A stretch of 64,000 nt of DNA from Streptomyces sp. L-9-10 (GTDB lineage: Bacteria > Actinomycetota > Actinomycetes > Streptomycetales > Streptomycetaceae). Position 1 is the stretch's first letter, and the number at the start of each line of letters is the position of its first letter. The DNA lies in the NCBI RefSeq assembly GCF_004151105.1, contig NZ_PHRF01000172.1, positions 186,001 to 250,000 of the forward strand, written 5' to 3'. Of the stretch, positions 1 to 8,274 are shown in pieces. The notes beneath the pieces are model-generated. The model was given only the letters and a program-made list of their open reading frames with translations. It was not told where the DNA came from and did not search any database. A program made the position numbers and the translations under genes.

Positions 1-387
1 GGCTCCGGCCTCATCGGCCGCGGCTTCCACGATCTCTGCCGCCGGAGCCGAGGTGGCGGCCGCGACGGTCCTCGTCGTGGTCGTCTTGGCCGCGACGGTC
101 TTGGTGGCGGTGCGCTTGACCGGGCTCTTCGCTGCGACGCTCTTGCGGGTGCGCTTCGGCGACTCCGCGGCACTGACCATCAGCGTCACACCCTCTTCCT
201 CGAGGATCTGGTTGAGGCTGCGCAGAACATTCTTCCACTGGGTTGGCGGAATCTGGTCGGCCTCGAAGGCCCGACGCACGTCATCGCCGGCGATCTGCCC
301 ATCAGCCTTTCCCCGCTCGATGAGCGCCATCACAGACTCGGACTCGGCGATCTCCGGCGGGAGCGTACGGGATGTGCTGGCCGACAC
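1..387 (-). CDS. hrdB: Principal RNA polymerase sigma factor, N-terminal part (partial)
   Basis: Only the first 129 codons lie in the window; the gene continues past position 1. The product is the housekeeping sigma-70 that directs RNA polymerase to vegetative promoters. The visible part has the sigma-1.1-like start (MALIERGKADGQIAGDD..., then ADQIPPTQWKNVLRSLNQIL) followed by the Lys/Ala/Thr-rich linker (KRTRKSVAAKSPVKRT, repeated AAKTTTTR) typical of Streptomyces HrdB. The catalytic sigma regions 2-4 are outside the window. GTG at 387 gives the usual VSASTSRTLPPEIAES start; ATG 57 bases further in is an internal Met. The neighbour is whiH, as in other streptomycetes. Identification rests on recognising the N-terminal sequence. 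Confidence 0.93.
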   Translation of the reverse strand, partial: MSASTSRTLPPEIAESESVMALIERGKADGQIAGDDVRRAFEADQIPPTQWKNVLRSLNQILEEEGVTLMVSAAESPKRTRKSVAAKSPVKRTATKTVAAKTTTTRTVAAATSAPAAEIVEAAADEAGA

Positions 388-725
388 GAACAACCTCTCG
401 GAACGATGGAAACGGCTTCCGGCCCCGCCCAGGATCGGGCCGGAGCCGACGACCGTCGACTGGGGATGTGCCGACGGCGCGGGCTTGGGCCTCGGAGGTG
501 AATACAGCGCCATGCGTGGCGGACGTATTCCCTCCTCGGCTGTCACCTCTTAGGTCATCGCGCTGTCTCCAGGAGTGTTACGCCCATTCCACGTGGCCCG
601 AGTCACACTCCATTTGCGACAAATGACCAGAAGGGGGATTTAAGGCCCCACAATCGCGTCGCCGGACCCCCCGGGTCCGGCGACACACGATGCGTACATC
701 CCCTATGCCCGGCCTTCGGCGGCGC
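388..725. other. hrdB upstream region and whiH 3' flank
   Basis: This 338-bp space carries the promoter and leader of hrdB (read leftward) and the terminator of whiH. An interrupted inverted repeat sits at 494-505 and 535-546 (GAGGtGAATAC against GTATTCcCTCCTC), about 110-160 bases upstream of the hrdB start. I could not place hrdB promoters with confidence: GGAAT-type motifs resembling a SigR -35 occur on the minus strand near 541 and 595, but no matching GTT at the expected distance was found. No protein-coding gene is supported here. Confidence 0.5.
658..684 (-). terminator. Hairpin terminator after whiH
   Basis: A perfect 12-bp inverted repeat (GTCGCCGGACCC, loop of 3, GGGTCCGGCGAC) begins 41 bases past the whiH stop codon. 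There is no clear T-run, which is normal for high-GC actinobacteria. It separates whiH from the hrdB promoter region. Confidence 0.75.
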
Positions 726-1613
726 TCAGTGCTCGCGCGGTGCCGGAACGACGCGCTCCACTTCAGGCTGGACGGTGAGCAGTTGGCGCATGGCCGATTC
801 GGCGGCGTGCGCGTCACCGGCGGCGAGCGCGTCCACGATCCGCGCGTGGTGGGAGAGCGACGCCTCGGTGGGCCGGTCGCATCCGGTGACCGGGCCGCCG
901 GAGACCTGGAGGGCCGCCGAGACGATCCCCGAGAGATGCTCCAGCATGCGGTTGCCGGCGAGCTGGATCAGCAGGGAGTGATATTCGGCGTCCGCACGCG
1001 AAAAGGTGATCGAATCACCCTGCGCGAGGGCGTGGCTCATGATCCCCACCATGTCGGAGAGCCGCTGCTGGACATCGGCCCGGCCATGGCCGGCCGCCAG
1101 CCGCGCCGCGAGGGGCTCGATCGTCCAGCGCAGCTCACTCAGCTCGCGGCGCTGATCGTCGCGCTGCGGCCCGAAGGCGCGCCACTCGATGATGTCGGGG
1201 TCGAGCAGATTCCAGTCGCTCACCGGACGGACACGGGTACCGACATTGGGCCGGGCGCTCACCAGGCCCTTGGCCTCCAGCACGCGCAGCGACTCCCGCA
1301 CCACCGTGCGGGAGACCTCGAAGCGCTGGCCGATCTCCTCGGGTACGAGCGGCCGGTCGGCGCCCAGATCACCGGAGACGATCATCTGGCCGAGCTGCTG
1401 GACGAGTTGGCCGTGCAGCCCGCGGCCGCGGCTGCTCGTCGTACGTCGTCCCACCCGGCCCAAGTCGGTGTCTGCGCCCTCCCAGACGGGGGCGGCGACG
1501 CGGTCGGCGCCGGGCGCCTCCGCGAAGGGGTAGCGGTCGAGTTCACCCGGCTCGGCGAGGCCGGACTCGACGGAACGGGCGGCGGTCATCATGGTGTGCG
1601 CAAGGGTACTCAC
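726..1613 (-). CDS. whiH: Sporulation regulator WhiH, GntR family (FadR subfamily)
   Basis: The 295-residue protein has an N-terminal GntR winged helix-turn-helix (roughly residues 60-135; LVPEEIGQRFEVSRTVVRESLRVL is split across recognition helices, followed by the wing sequence PNVGTRVRP) and an all-helical FadR-type C-terminal effector domain. In S. coelicolor, WhiH acts in sporulation septation and chromosome partitioning and lies next to hrdB, as here. GTG at 1613 was chosen because AAAGGA precedes it closely and it yields the length I recall for WhiH; an open frame continues upstream to a possible start at 1667. A sigma-WhiG-like -10 lies upstream, consistent with control by the sporulation sigma factor. 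The ligand is unknown. Confidence 0.9.
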   Translation of the reverse strand: MSTLAHTMMTAARSVESGLAEPGELDRYPFAEAPGADRVAAPVWEGADTDLGRVGRRTTSSRGRGLHGQLVQQLGQMIVSGDLGADRPLVPEEIGQRFEVSRTVVRESLRVLEAKGLVSARPNVGTRVRPVSDWNLLDPDIIEWRAFGPQRDDQRRELSELRWTIEPLAARLAAGHGRADVQQRLSDMVGIMSHALAQGDSITFSRADAEYHSLLIQLAGNRMLEHLSGIVSAALQVSGGPVTGCDRPTEASLSHHARIVDALAAGDAHAAESAMRQLLTVQPEVERVVPAPREH

Positions 1614-1705
1614 GCATCCTTTGTCGGCGTTGCTTCCACGACCCTTGAGGTCTTTGGTGAAAAGCACACGAAAGGGTGATCGGCGCTCGCCCCTCGATTG
1701 ACGCC

Positions 1706-1713
1706 TTATCGGA
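1706..1713 (-). promoter_or_regulatory. Possible sigma-WhiG -10 element of whiH
   Basis: On the minus strand the sequence TCCGATAA matches seven of eight bases of the WhiG/motility-sigma -10 consensus GCCGATAA. It lies about 93 bases upstream of the chosen whiH start. The expected TAAA at -35 is poorly conserved (CTGA at 15-base spacing), so this is a tentative call supported mainly by the known WhiG dependence of whiH. Confidence 0.5.
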
Positions 1714-1776
1714 AAGAAGCGGACGCTGTCAGGGGAGTTGCGAACACCTGGGAACGGTCCGGTCGTTCCGCGGTCA

Positions 1777-3606
1777 TCAACGGGCCCTACGGCGAAGGCC
1801 GGTGAGCAGATATGCGCAGAGCAGGGCCGAGAGCGACAACGTCAGGGCCGCGGCGACCGGTTGGGCGACGAGTCTGAACGTGGCCATCAGCCAGTGGTCG
1901 GCCTGACGCGGCCAGTCCAGCCAGGCCAGCTCGCGCAACCGGCCCGGGAGTCCGACGGCCGAACGCGTGGACGGACCGGCGAGCGCCCGCTGAACCAGGG
2001 GTACGACGAGGGTCGGTACGGCGACGACCACGGTCACGCCCGCGACCGTGATCCGGAAGACCCCGGCCCCCAGCAGCCCCGCCCAGGCGCAGCCGACGGT
2101 CAGCCCGGCCCAACCGGCGCTCAGCGCGAACCAGTTGCCCGGGACGGGCACAGCGTCGGCGCCGTACACCAGGCGCAGGGCCCCGGCGTCGGCGGCCACG
2201 GTCAGGAACGCGAGCGCCAGCGCCGCCGCCGCTGTCACGACGAGCTTGGCGAGGAGCAGACCGAGGCGTCGCGGGACGGTACCGCGTGCGCCGGCGAGCG
2301 CGGGATAGCGGAACTCCTCACCGAACGAGTACGCGCCGAGCAGCCCCGCGCCGAGGGCCGCGGGCGGCAGGGGCAGGATCGCGGGCCAGGCGGCGAGCAG
2401 ACCGGAGAGCGGGGTCCTGCCGGTACGGGCGAGCGGCACGGCGAGGGCCACGGACGTGACGAGGACGGCGATGGCGATCAGTGCGGTGGTGCGGATCCCG
2501 AACATGCGGCGGAGTTCGTAGCGCAGCGGCCGGAGCGGACTGCGCACCGGCCCCGACGACAGCGGTGCCGGGAGCGGACCGCGGTCGTGCTGCCGGGAGT
2601 CGCCGTCCTCATGGCCGTGGTCGGGTCCGCCCTCGTAGCCGTAGGCGCGGTCGGGCTCGAAAGCCGGCTCGAAGGCGGAGTCGTAGGCGGGGGCCGGGGA
2701 CGGCACCGGTACGGAAACCGGCGCGGGACCCGTGTCGCCGAACTCGTCGGCGAGCTGGTGGACGAGGACGCCGTTGCGGAAGGCGGTCTCCCCGATCTCC
2801 GGGCAACTGCTGCCGTAGACGGTGAGCAGACTGCCCACGCCGGGCTCGGAGACCACCTCGACGGAGCGCCGGTCCGCGCGGGCCTCGCGGCTGAGCGCGT
2901 CGGCGAGACGGGCGGCGTGCGGAGTCCTGACGGCGACGCGGGGGCGCAGCCGGGTACGGGCGAAGGAGGCCACGTCTTGGTCGGCGACGAGACGGCCCTC
3001 GTCGAGGGTGACGACATGGTCGGCCGTGCGCGCGGCCTCCTTGGCGTCCTGCGTGGTGTAGAGAACGGTGCCGCCGTGGTCGGCGTGCGCGCGCAGCAGT
3101 CCGAACAGCCAGCTGTTCTCGCGGGGTGACAGCTCGGCGGACGGCGCGTCGAGCAGCAGCGTGTGCGGATCCCCCAACAGCGCGGAGGCGAGCCCGAGTC
3201 TGCGGTCCATGCCGACCGAGAGCGAGCCGAGCCGTTCGTCGCGCAGACCGCCGAGCCCGACGACGTCGAGGAGTTCGTCGGCGCGTGAGGCGGGCACTCC
3301 CGCGGCGGCGCAGAGCATCCGGAGCTGGCCCTTGACGGAGCGCGCGGGATGGCCCGGCACGTCCCCGAGGAGCACCCCGATCTCGCGTGCGGGATGGGCG
3401 ATGCGGTGGAGGGTGCGACCGCGGAAGTAGGTGACTCCGCGACCTGGTTCGAGTTCGAGCATCAGCCGGAGCGCGGTGGTCTTGCCCGCGCCGGGGGCGC
3501 CGAGAAGCGCCGTGACGGAGCCGGACCGCGCCTCGAAGGTCAGATCGTCCACAGCGGGCGGGAGGTCTCGACGGGGGTTGCTGGTCAGTCCGATGGCCTG
3601 GAGCAT
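1777..3606 (-). CDS. Fused ABC transporter ATPase-permease with degenerate ATPase motifs
   Basis: The 609-residue protein joins an ABC ATPase (about residues 1-240) through a Pro/Asp/His-rich linker to a membrane domain with about six predicted helices (residues 330-609). Walker A is intact (LLGAPGAGKTTALRL). Other motifs are altered: the signature reads SLSVGMDRR instead of LSGGQ, Walker B is LLLDAPSAE with Ala where the catalytic Glu should be, and the H-loop has Gln (YTTQDAKEA) instead of His. It may bind ATP but hydrolyse poorly. ATG at 3606 starts the conserved ATPase (MLQAIGLTSNP); the open frame extends upstream to 3906 but that part is not protein-like. Substrate unknown. Confidence 0.8.
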   Translation of the reverse strand: MLQAIGLTSNPRRDLPPAVDDLTFEARSGSVTALLGAPGAGKTTALRLMLELEPGRGVTYFRGRTLHRIAHPAREIGVLLGDVPGHPARSVKGQLRMLCAAAGVPASRADELLDVVGLGGLRDERLGSLSVGMDRRLGLASALLGDPHTLLLDAPSAELSPRENSWLFGLLRAHADHGGTVLYTTQDAKEAARTADHVVTLDEGRLVADQDVASFARTRLRPRVAVRTPHAARLADALSREARADRRSVEVVSEPGVGSLLTVYGSSCPEIGETAFRNGVLVHQLADEFGDTGPAPVSVPVPSPAPAYDSAFEPAFEPDRAYGYEGGPDHGHEDGDSRQHDRGPLPAPLSSGPVRSPLRPLRYELRRMFGIRTTALIAIAVLVTSVALAVPLARTGRTPLSGLLAAWPAILPLPPAALGAGLLGAYSFGEEFRYPALAGARGTVPRRLGLLLAKLVVTAAAALALAFLTVAADAGALRLVYGADAVPVPGNWFALSAGWAGLTVGCAWAGLLGAGVFRITVAGVTVVVAVPTLVVPLVQRALAGPSTRSAVGLPGRLRELAWLDWPRQADHWLMATFRLVAQPVAAALTLSLSALLCAYLLTGLRRRAR

Positions 3607-3734
3607 CGCTTCTCTCGCGGGGAGGTGAGACCGCTCGGCGGCAGGGCGGGTACCGCAGCAAGATAACGCGACATGTCCGACTTGTGGCGCAGGGTGGCGT
3701 CTCCGGGTGTCAGACGTCCGGCACGTGGCCCCCG

Positions 3735-4499
3735 TCAGACCTCCGGGCGCAGCATCGGCGGGTTGAGTACGGTCGCCCCGCCGGCCCGGAACAACTGCGC
3801 GGGCCTGCCGCCCTGCCGGGTCGTGGTCCCGCCCGACGGCACGAGGAATCCCGGAGTGCCGGTCACCTTGCGGTGGAAGTTGCGTGGATCGAGCGCCACG
3901 CCCCACACCGCCTCGTACACCCGGCGCAGCTCACCGACGGTGAACTCGGAGGGGCAGAACGCGGTGGCGAGCGAGGAGTACTCGATCTTGGAACGGGCCC
4001 GTTCCACCCCGTCCGCGAGGATCCGGGCGTGGTCGAAGGCGAGTTGGGCGGGCTGTTCGTCCTCGCGGGCGAAACCGCCCTCCTGGTGGAGCAGCGCGTC
4101 CACCGGGGCCCAGCGGGCGCTGTTGGCGTCACCTCCGGCGCGGGGCGCGGGAAGGTCGGGCGAGAGCGCCAGATGAGCCACGCTGACCACCCGCATACGG
4201 GGATCGCGCCCGGGATCCCCGTAGGTGGCGAGCTGTTCGAGATGGGCGGCGTTCCCGGGCGCCGGGGAGACCGGGTCGTGCGCGCACAGGCCGGTCTCCT
4301 CGGTGAGTTCGCGCGCCGCCGCGCCGGCGAGGTCCTCGTCCGCCCTGACGAAACCACCGGGCAGCGCCCACCGGCCCTGGAACGGCGACTCTCCGCGCCG
4401 TACCACCAGCGCGCAGAGCGCGTGGCGGCGCACGGTGAGCACGACCAGGTCGACGGTGACAGCGAACGCGGGGAAGGCCGACGGGTCGTAGGGCGACAT
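3735..4499 (-). CDS. Nudix hydrolase-like regulator with C-terminal winged helix (NrtR-like)
   Basis: The 254-residue protein has an N-terminal Nudix domain with a complete Nudix box (GGFVRADED... followed by RELTEETGL; G-x5-E-x7-REUxEExGU fits) and a C-terminal region (about residues 165-240; FTVGELRRVYEAVWG and NFHRKVTG) that matches the winged-helix domain of NrtR regulators. NrtR proteins bind ADP-ribose-type ligands and repress NAD metabolism genes. Because the catalytic box is intact this member could hydrolyse as well as sense. No NAD biosynthesis gene is adjacent. Its targets cannot be read from this window. Confidence 0.8.
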   Translation of the reverse strand: MSPYDPSAFPAFAVTVDLVVLTVRRHALCALVVRRGESPFQGRWALPGGFVRADEDLAGAAARELTEETGLCAHDPVSPAPGNAAHLEQLATYGDPGRDPRMRVVSVAHLALSPDLPAPRAGGDANSARWAPVDALLHQEGGFAREDEQPAQLAFDHARILADGVERARSKIEYSSLATAFCPSEFTVGELRRVYEAVWGVALDPRNFHRKVTGTPGFLVPSGGTTTRQGGRPAQLFRAGGATVLNPPMLRPEV

Positions 4500-4651
4500 G
4501 CCGCGATCATAGTCGTCTGCCTGACGATAAACACTCGTTCCGCCTCTCCCGCCGCCTACTTCTTCGCCGTCTCCTCCGCCGTCTTCGTGATCTCCGCGCC
4601 CCGGGCCGGGCCCGCGTGCCCGCCGGGTCCGAGACGGGTCCGTCCGAAGCG

Positions 4652-4679
4652 GTCCCGTCCGCTCCCGGGCGGACGGGAC
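4652..4679 (-). terminator. Hairpin terminator after the debranching-like gene
   Basis: A perfect 11-bp stem (GTCCCGTCCGC / GCGGACGGGAC) with a 6-base loop lies 17 bases past the stop codon of the gene ending at 4696. Confidence 0.7.
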
Positions 4680-4695
4680 TTCGGGCGTACCCGTC

Positions 4696-6756
4696 TCAGA
4701 CGCCCAGTTGGAGACCGGGGGCCGCCTCCTCGACCATGCCGAGCCCGGCTCCGCTGACCCGTACGGAGAAGGGCTCCTCCGCCACCCGTAGTCCGGTGAG
4801 CTGGAGCGCCCCGAGCGGGGCGCTGCGGACCGGACGCAACGCGACGGTGCGCGCGGGCGCGTCCGGGCGGATACCGGCGAGAGCGGTCAGCAGATGGATT
4901 CCGGCGGCGGCGGCCACGGCCGCCGGGCGGCACGCGGCGGGGTGCGGTACGGGAGCACCGCCCGCGGTACGCCGCTCCCCCGCGTACATCTCGGGGAGAC
5001 GGTGACCGAACGTCTCCGCCGCGTCCAGCACACCCCGGAGCAGCGAGAACGCCTCCTCCTCGTATCCGGCCGCGATCAGGCCGTCGATCGCGACGGCCGT
5101 CTCATGGACCCGTACCGCCCCCGCGCGGTGGCCGAACGGATTGTGTCCGGGCTCCTTGCTCCCGAGGCCGCGCAGCCCCCATCCCGAGTCGAGGTCCGCT
5201 CCCCGGACCATGCCGACCAGCCGCTCGGTCTCCGGCGCGTCGAGCAGCCCCGGGGCCCGCTTCCCTCCGCCGAGCAGGCCCGTGTCCAGCAGATGGGCGG
5301 CGCCGGCGCTGGGTTGGGGAAGAAGCCGGCCGTCGGGCCATCGCGCCGCGGCGGGGCGTCCGCCCGTGGACTCGTCGGCCCAGAACGTCCGCCGGAAGCG
5401 CAGCCGCAGCGCACCCGCCCATTCCCGCCAGCCGTCGGCCCCCGGCCGGCCGCAGGACTCCAGCAGATCCGCTCCGAGCAGCGCGGCGCGATGCGCGTGG
5501 GCCTGGGTCTCGACGCGCCGTGGCCCGGAGGGGCCCGGCTCCCCGAGCAGCCCGTCGGCACCGAGGGCGGTGCGCAGCCAGTGCAGACAGCGCTCCGCCG
5601 TGGGGAGCAGCTCGGCGAGATCACTCTCGGGAAGACCCCAGCGGCGGGCCTCGGCGAGGACCACGGGGAAGGCGAGTGTGGCCTCAACTCCTGTACAGCT
5701 CGGGGGCAGATGGGGCCCGGCGTCCCGCAGCGGTCCGGGAATGCGCCCGAAGTCGCGTCCGGGGCCGCGGAACTGGATGCGGGCGAGTGTTCGCATCGTG
5801 CCGGCGGCCAGCCGGGTGCCGAGCGGAAGGGCCATCCGTACCGCCCAGAGCGCTTCCGCGGCCGGAGGTCCGCAGCGCCAGGGCACGCCCGCGGCGGGAT
5901 GGACATCCGTGGAGCCGCCCGGCCCGCGCAGCAGGAGCGCCCTGAGATCGTCGAGGCTCGCGGCGAACAGAGGCCGCACCCTGGGGTCGTCGCCCTCGGC
6001 GCTCGCCTCCGGCAGGGGATTGCTCGCGGTCCGGCCGGTCGGCCGCACGGGCCGGTCCGTACGGATCCGCAGCTCGATGGTGCGAGAGGCCCCAGGGGCC
6101 AGCTCCATGTCCCAGCGGAGCAGTCCGGCCGAGGCCATCGCGTCCCGCGGGGCCGGGTCGGCGGAGACGACGGCGTGTCCGCCGTCGGCCGCGGCCCAGC
6201 GCAGACCCGCCGCGTGGACGCTCGCCGGGAGTTCGGGCCCGGCGCGGCCGACCGCGATCGCGGCCAGCCGCGCCAGATCCGTCCCCAAAGTGATCTCCAC
6301 CGGGAACCGGCGGACTCCGCGGGCCGAGTTGTGCAGCGTGATGCGTTCGGTGCCGTCGGCGTCCCGGAGCCGTTCGACGCTGATCTCCGGATCGGGTCCG
6401 GCGTCCGCCGGCGTACGGACCACCGCGCTGAACCGCGCCCGGTCGGCGGCGACCATCCTGCCCTGCAACGGGAGGGGTTCCCGTCCGGCGATCCGCAACA
6501 GGCAGCGGGCGAGGAGACGGCGGCCCGACTGGTAGAAGCCCTCCAGCCCCTGACCGGTGAGTTGTCCGTGCTCGGCCGAGACGGCGAGACGCGGCATCGC
6601 GACGCAGAAGAGCGTGCGGTGCACGCCGGGCAACTCGCCGCGCGGCAGGGCGCCGCTCCGTACGGCTCCGGGCGGTGCGGCACGCGAGGGCGCGGCACGC
6701 GACGGGTCGCCGCTCGACGTTCCAGGGGTGTGTGAGGGAAGGGCGGTGAGGGCCAT
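4696..6756 (-). CDS. Glycogen debranching enzyme-like protein (amylo-1,6-glucosidase type)
   Basis: The 686-residue protein resembles bacterial debranching-like proteins: an N-terminal beta-rich domain (LFCVAMPRLAVSAEHGQLTGQGLEGF near the start, followed by a long stretch on antigen-like barrel positions ending near residue 330), then an alpha/alpha-toroid glucosidase-like domain (residues 340-640) with segments such as YEEEAFSLLRGVLDAAE and PEMYAGERR. The family acts on glycogen or related alpha-glucans in the cytoplasm. ATG at 6756 (MALTALPSHTPG) was chosen; the ribosome binding site is weak, and an upstream frame extends to 7014. The Ala/Arg-rich first 40 residues are probably disordered. 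Substrate is inferred only. Confidence 0.75.
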   Translation of the reverse strand: MALTALPSHTPGTSSGDPSRAAPSRAAPPGAVRSGALPRGELPGVHRTLFCVAMPRLAVSAEHGQLTGQGLEGFYQSGRRLLARCLLRIAGREPLPLQGRMVAADRARFSAVVRTPADAGPDPEISVERLRDADGTERITLHNSARGVRRFPVEITLGTDLARLAAIAVGRAGPELPASVHAAGLRWAAADGGHAVVSADPAPRDAMASAGLLRWDMELAPGASRTIELRIRTDRPVRPTGRTASNPLPEASAEGDDPRVRPLFAASLDDLRALLLRGPGGSTDVHPAAGVPWRCGPPAAEALWAVRMALPLGTRLAAGTMRTLARIQFRGPGRDFGRIPGPLRDAGPHLPPSCTGVEATLAFPVVLAEARRWGLPESDLAELLPTAERCLHWLRTALGADGLLGEPGPSGPRRVETQAHAHRAALLGADLLESCGRPGADGWREWAGALRLRFRRTFWADESTGGRPAAARWPDGRLLPQPSAGAAHLLDTGLLGGGKRAPGLLDAPETERLVGMVRGADLDSGWGLRGLGSKEPGHNPFGHRAGAVRVHETAVAIDGLIAAGYEEEAFSLLRGVLDAAETFGHRLPEMYAGERRTAGGAPVPHPAACRPAAVAAAAGIHLLTALAGIRPDAPARTVALRPVRSAPLGALQLTGLRVAEEPFSVRVSGAGLGMVEEAAPGLQLGV

Positions 6757-6871
6757 GGGTGGTTTGCTCTGCCTTCTGTGCGCTCCGGGGAGCCGCGCTG
6801 TGTACGGCGGCGCGGCTCGTACAACTTCGCCACAGAGGTGAACGGCTGCCCGGGCGGCCGGGTCACGGCTC

Positions 6872-8164
6872 TCATCGGCCACTCCTGGTCCCGCGCCGGC
6901 CGCTGCGCCCGGCGCGTCGGTCGCGCGCCGCCGGCGCACCGGACGCGGCTCCCTTGGGCGGAAGACCCTTCCGCGGAACGGGCCGGCGCACCGGACGGAG
7001 CTTGGGCCGCCCACTCGTCCCGCGCGGGCCCGGCAGCGCCCGTGCGCCGCGCTCCTCGCGCAGACAACGACGCAGCGTCTCGGGGTCCAGTCCTTCGTTG
7101 CACGCCTGGTGGAGCAATCGCGCGAAGACGTACTGGGGATCGAGCCGCAGCGCGAGTCCCAGGGCGACCCGCGCGCTCGGCTCGTCGCCGGTCGACCAGG
7201 CGACCCAGCCGGCCAGGGTCAGCGGGGCGGTCGCGTGCTCGGCGTACGAACCGACGCAGCGCCGGGACAGCGCGCGCCAGAGCCGAAGGGCGGGCGCGGC
7301 CTCGGGCCCTTCCATCCACTCGGCGGCGCGGTCGCGGGTCTGCCTGTCCTGGAGTCCGAGAATGACGGTGGCCGCCTCTTCGTGGGTGATGAGCCGGTCG
7401 TCCTCGGTGTCCGCGCCGGCCCCGCCCGCGTCCGGAGCCTCCCTCAGCCGCCCGATCAGGGCGCGCGCCAGCCGCAGTGTCTCCTCGCCGACCCGTTCCC
7501 GGCTTCCGCCGCCCAGGATCCTGGGCACGAGTGCCGCGCCCGCGTCGTCCAGCGCCCGTTCCTGTTCCGCCGCGGCGGGGGTGCGCCAGGGCTCCAGGCG
7601 GGCTTCCATCTCCCGCAGCGATCCCCGTACCTGGACACCGGCGTACGCGGCGGCCGCCGCCATCACCGACGTACCGGGCAGGGCCAGCCCGGTCCCCTCG
7701 GGCGGACAGCAGCGGACATCCGGGCAGCAGTAGGACCAGAATCGCCCGTCGGAGATACAGAGCGCCTCGTGCACGGGAACGTCGAGGCTTCCGCACGCGG
7801 TGCGCAGCCGCTGCGCGAGGGGGCGCAGCCGCTCCATCACCTGCCGGCCCGTCTCCCCCGCCGCCGGGTCCTGGCAGAGGAAGACGACGATTCCCTCGGG
7901 ACGGCCGCCACGCTTCTCGCTGCCGTCGATCAGACACTCGGCGAGCTGATCGGCCACCGGTGGCCATTCCTTCGGCGAGCGTGGGATACCGAGCCTGAGC
8001 CGTCCGCCGAAGCGTCCCCGGTCGCCCTGGAGCGCGACCATGACGATGGAATCGGAGGGATGGAATCCGAGCAAATACGGGAGAGCGTCGGCGAGTTCCG
8101 CGGGACTGCGCAGGGTGATCTGCTGCTCGTCGGCGGATCCGGTCGGTTCGTGGTGCTTGTTCAT
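6872..8164 (-). CDS. DUF4192 family protein
   Basis: This 430-residue cytoplasmic protein has the DUF4192 start (ITLRSPAELADALPYLLGFHPSDSIVMVALQG), which is widespread in actinobacteria and without a defined function. The middle region has a Cys cluster (SYCCPDVRCCPPEGTG, residues ~148-163) that could bind metal. A helical TPR-like segment follows (GDEPSARVALGLALRLDPQYVFARLLHQACNEGLDPETL), and the last 60 residues are a basic Pro/Arg/Gly tail. It is divergent from the RecQ-like gene, sharing a 110-bp promoter region that holds paired DnaA boxes. Confidence 0.85.
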   Translation of the reverse strand: MNKHHEPTGSADEQQITLRSPAELADALPYLLGFHPSDSIVMVALQGDRGRFGGRLRLGIPRSPKEWPPVADQLAECLIDGSEKRGGRPEGIVVFLCQDPAAGETGRQVMERLRPLAQRLRTACGSLDVPVHEALCISDGRFWSYCCPDVRCCPPEGTGLALPGTSVMAAAAAYAGVQVRGSLREMEARLEPWRTPAAAEQERALDDAGAALVPRILGGGSRERVGEETLRLARALIGRLREAPDAGGAGADTEDDRLITHEEAATVILGLQDRQTRDRAAEWMEGPEAAPALRLWRALSRRCVGSYAEHATAPLTLAGWVAWSTGDEPSARVALGLALRLDPQYVFARLLHQACNEGLDPETLRRCLREERGARALPGPRGTSGRPKLRPVRRPVPRKGLPPKGAASGAPAARDRRAGRSGRRGTRSGR

Positions 8165-8201
8165 GGCTCGACGGTCCCGCGCCGGGCCGGATCCCGCGAC
8201 C

Positions 8202-8225
8202 CCTGTGGATAACTTTATCCACAGG
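8202..8225. promoter_or_regulatory. Inverted pair of DnaA boxes
   Basis: CCTGTGGATAA and TTATCCACAGG form an 11-bp perfect inverted repeat separated by two bases. Each arm contains TTATCCACA, the strict DnaA box, on opposite strands. The pair lies between divergent starts at 8164 and 8275, so DnaA binding could regulate both genes. It could alternatively be an operator for another protein. Confidence 0.7.
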
Positions 8226-8274
8226 CTGGACGGCGCATTCGCGGTTTGTCGGAGCCATCGGGTTGCATGGGGGC

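Noticed and set aside
690..1679. Plus-strand frame of 329 codons antisense to whiH
   Set aside because: It lacks a ribosome binding site and known domains, and the minus strand encodes a recognisable regulator.
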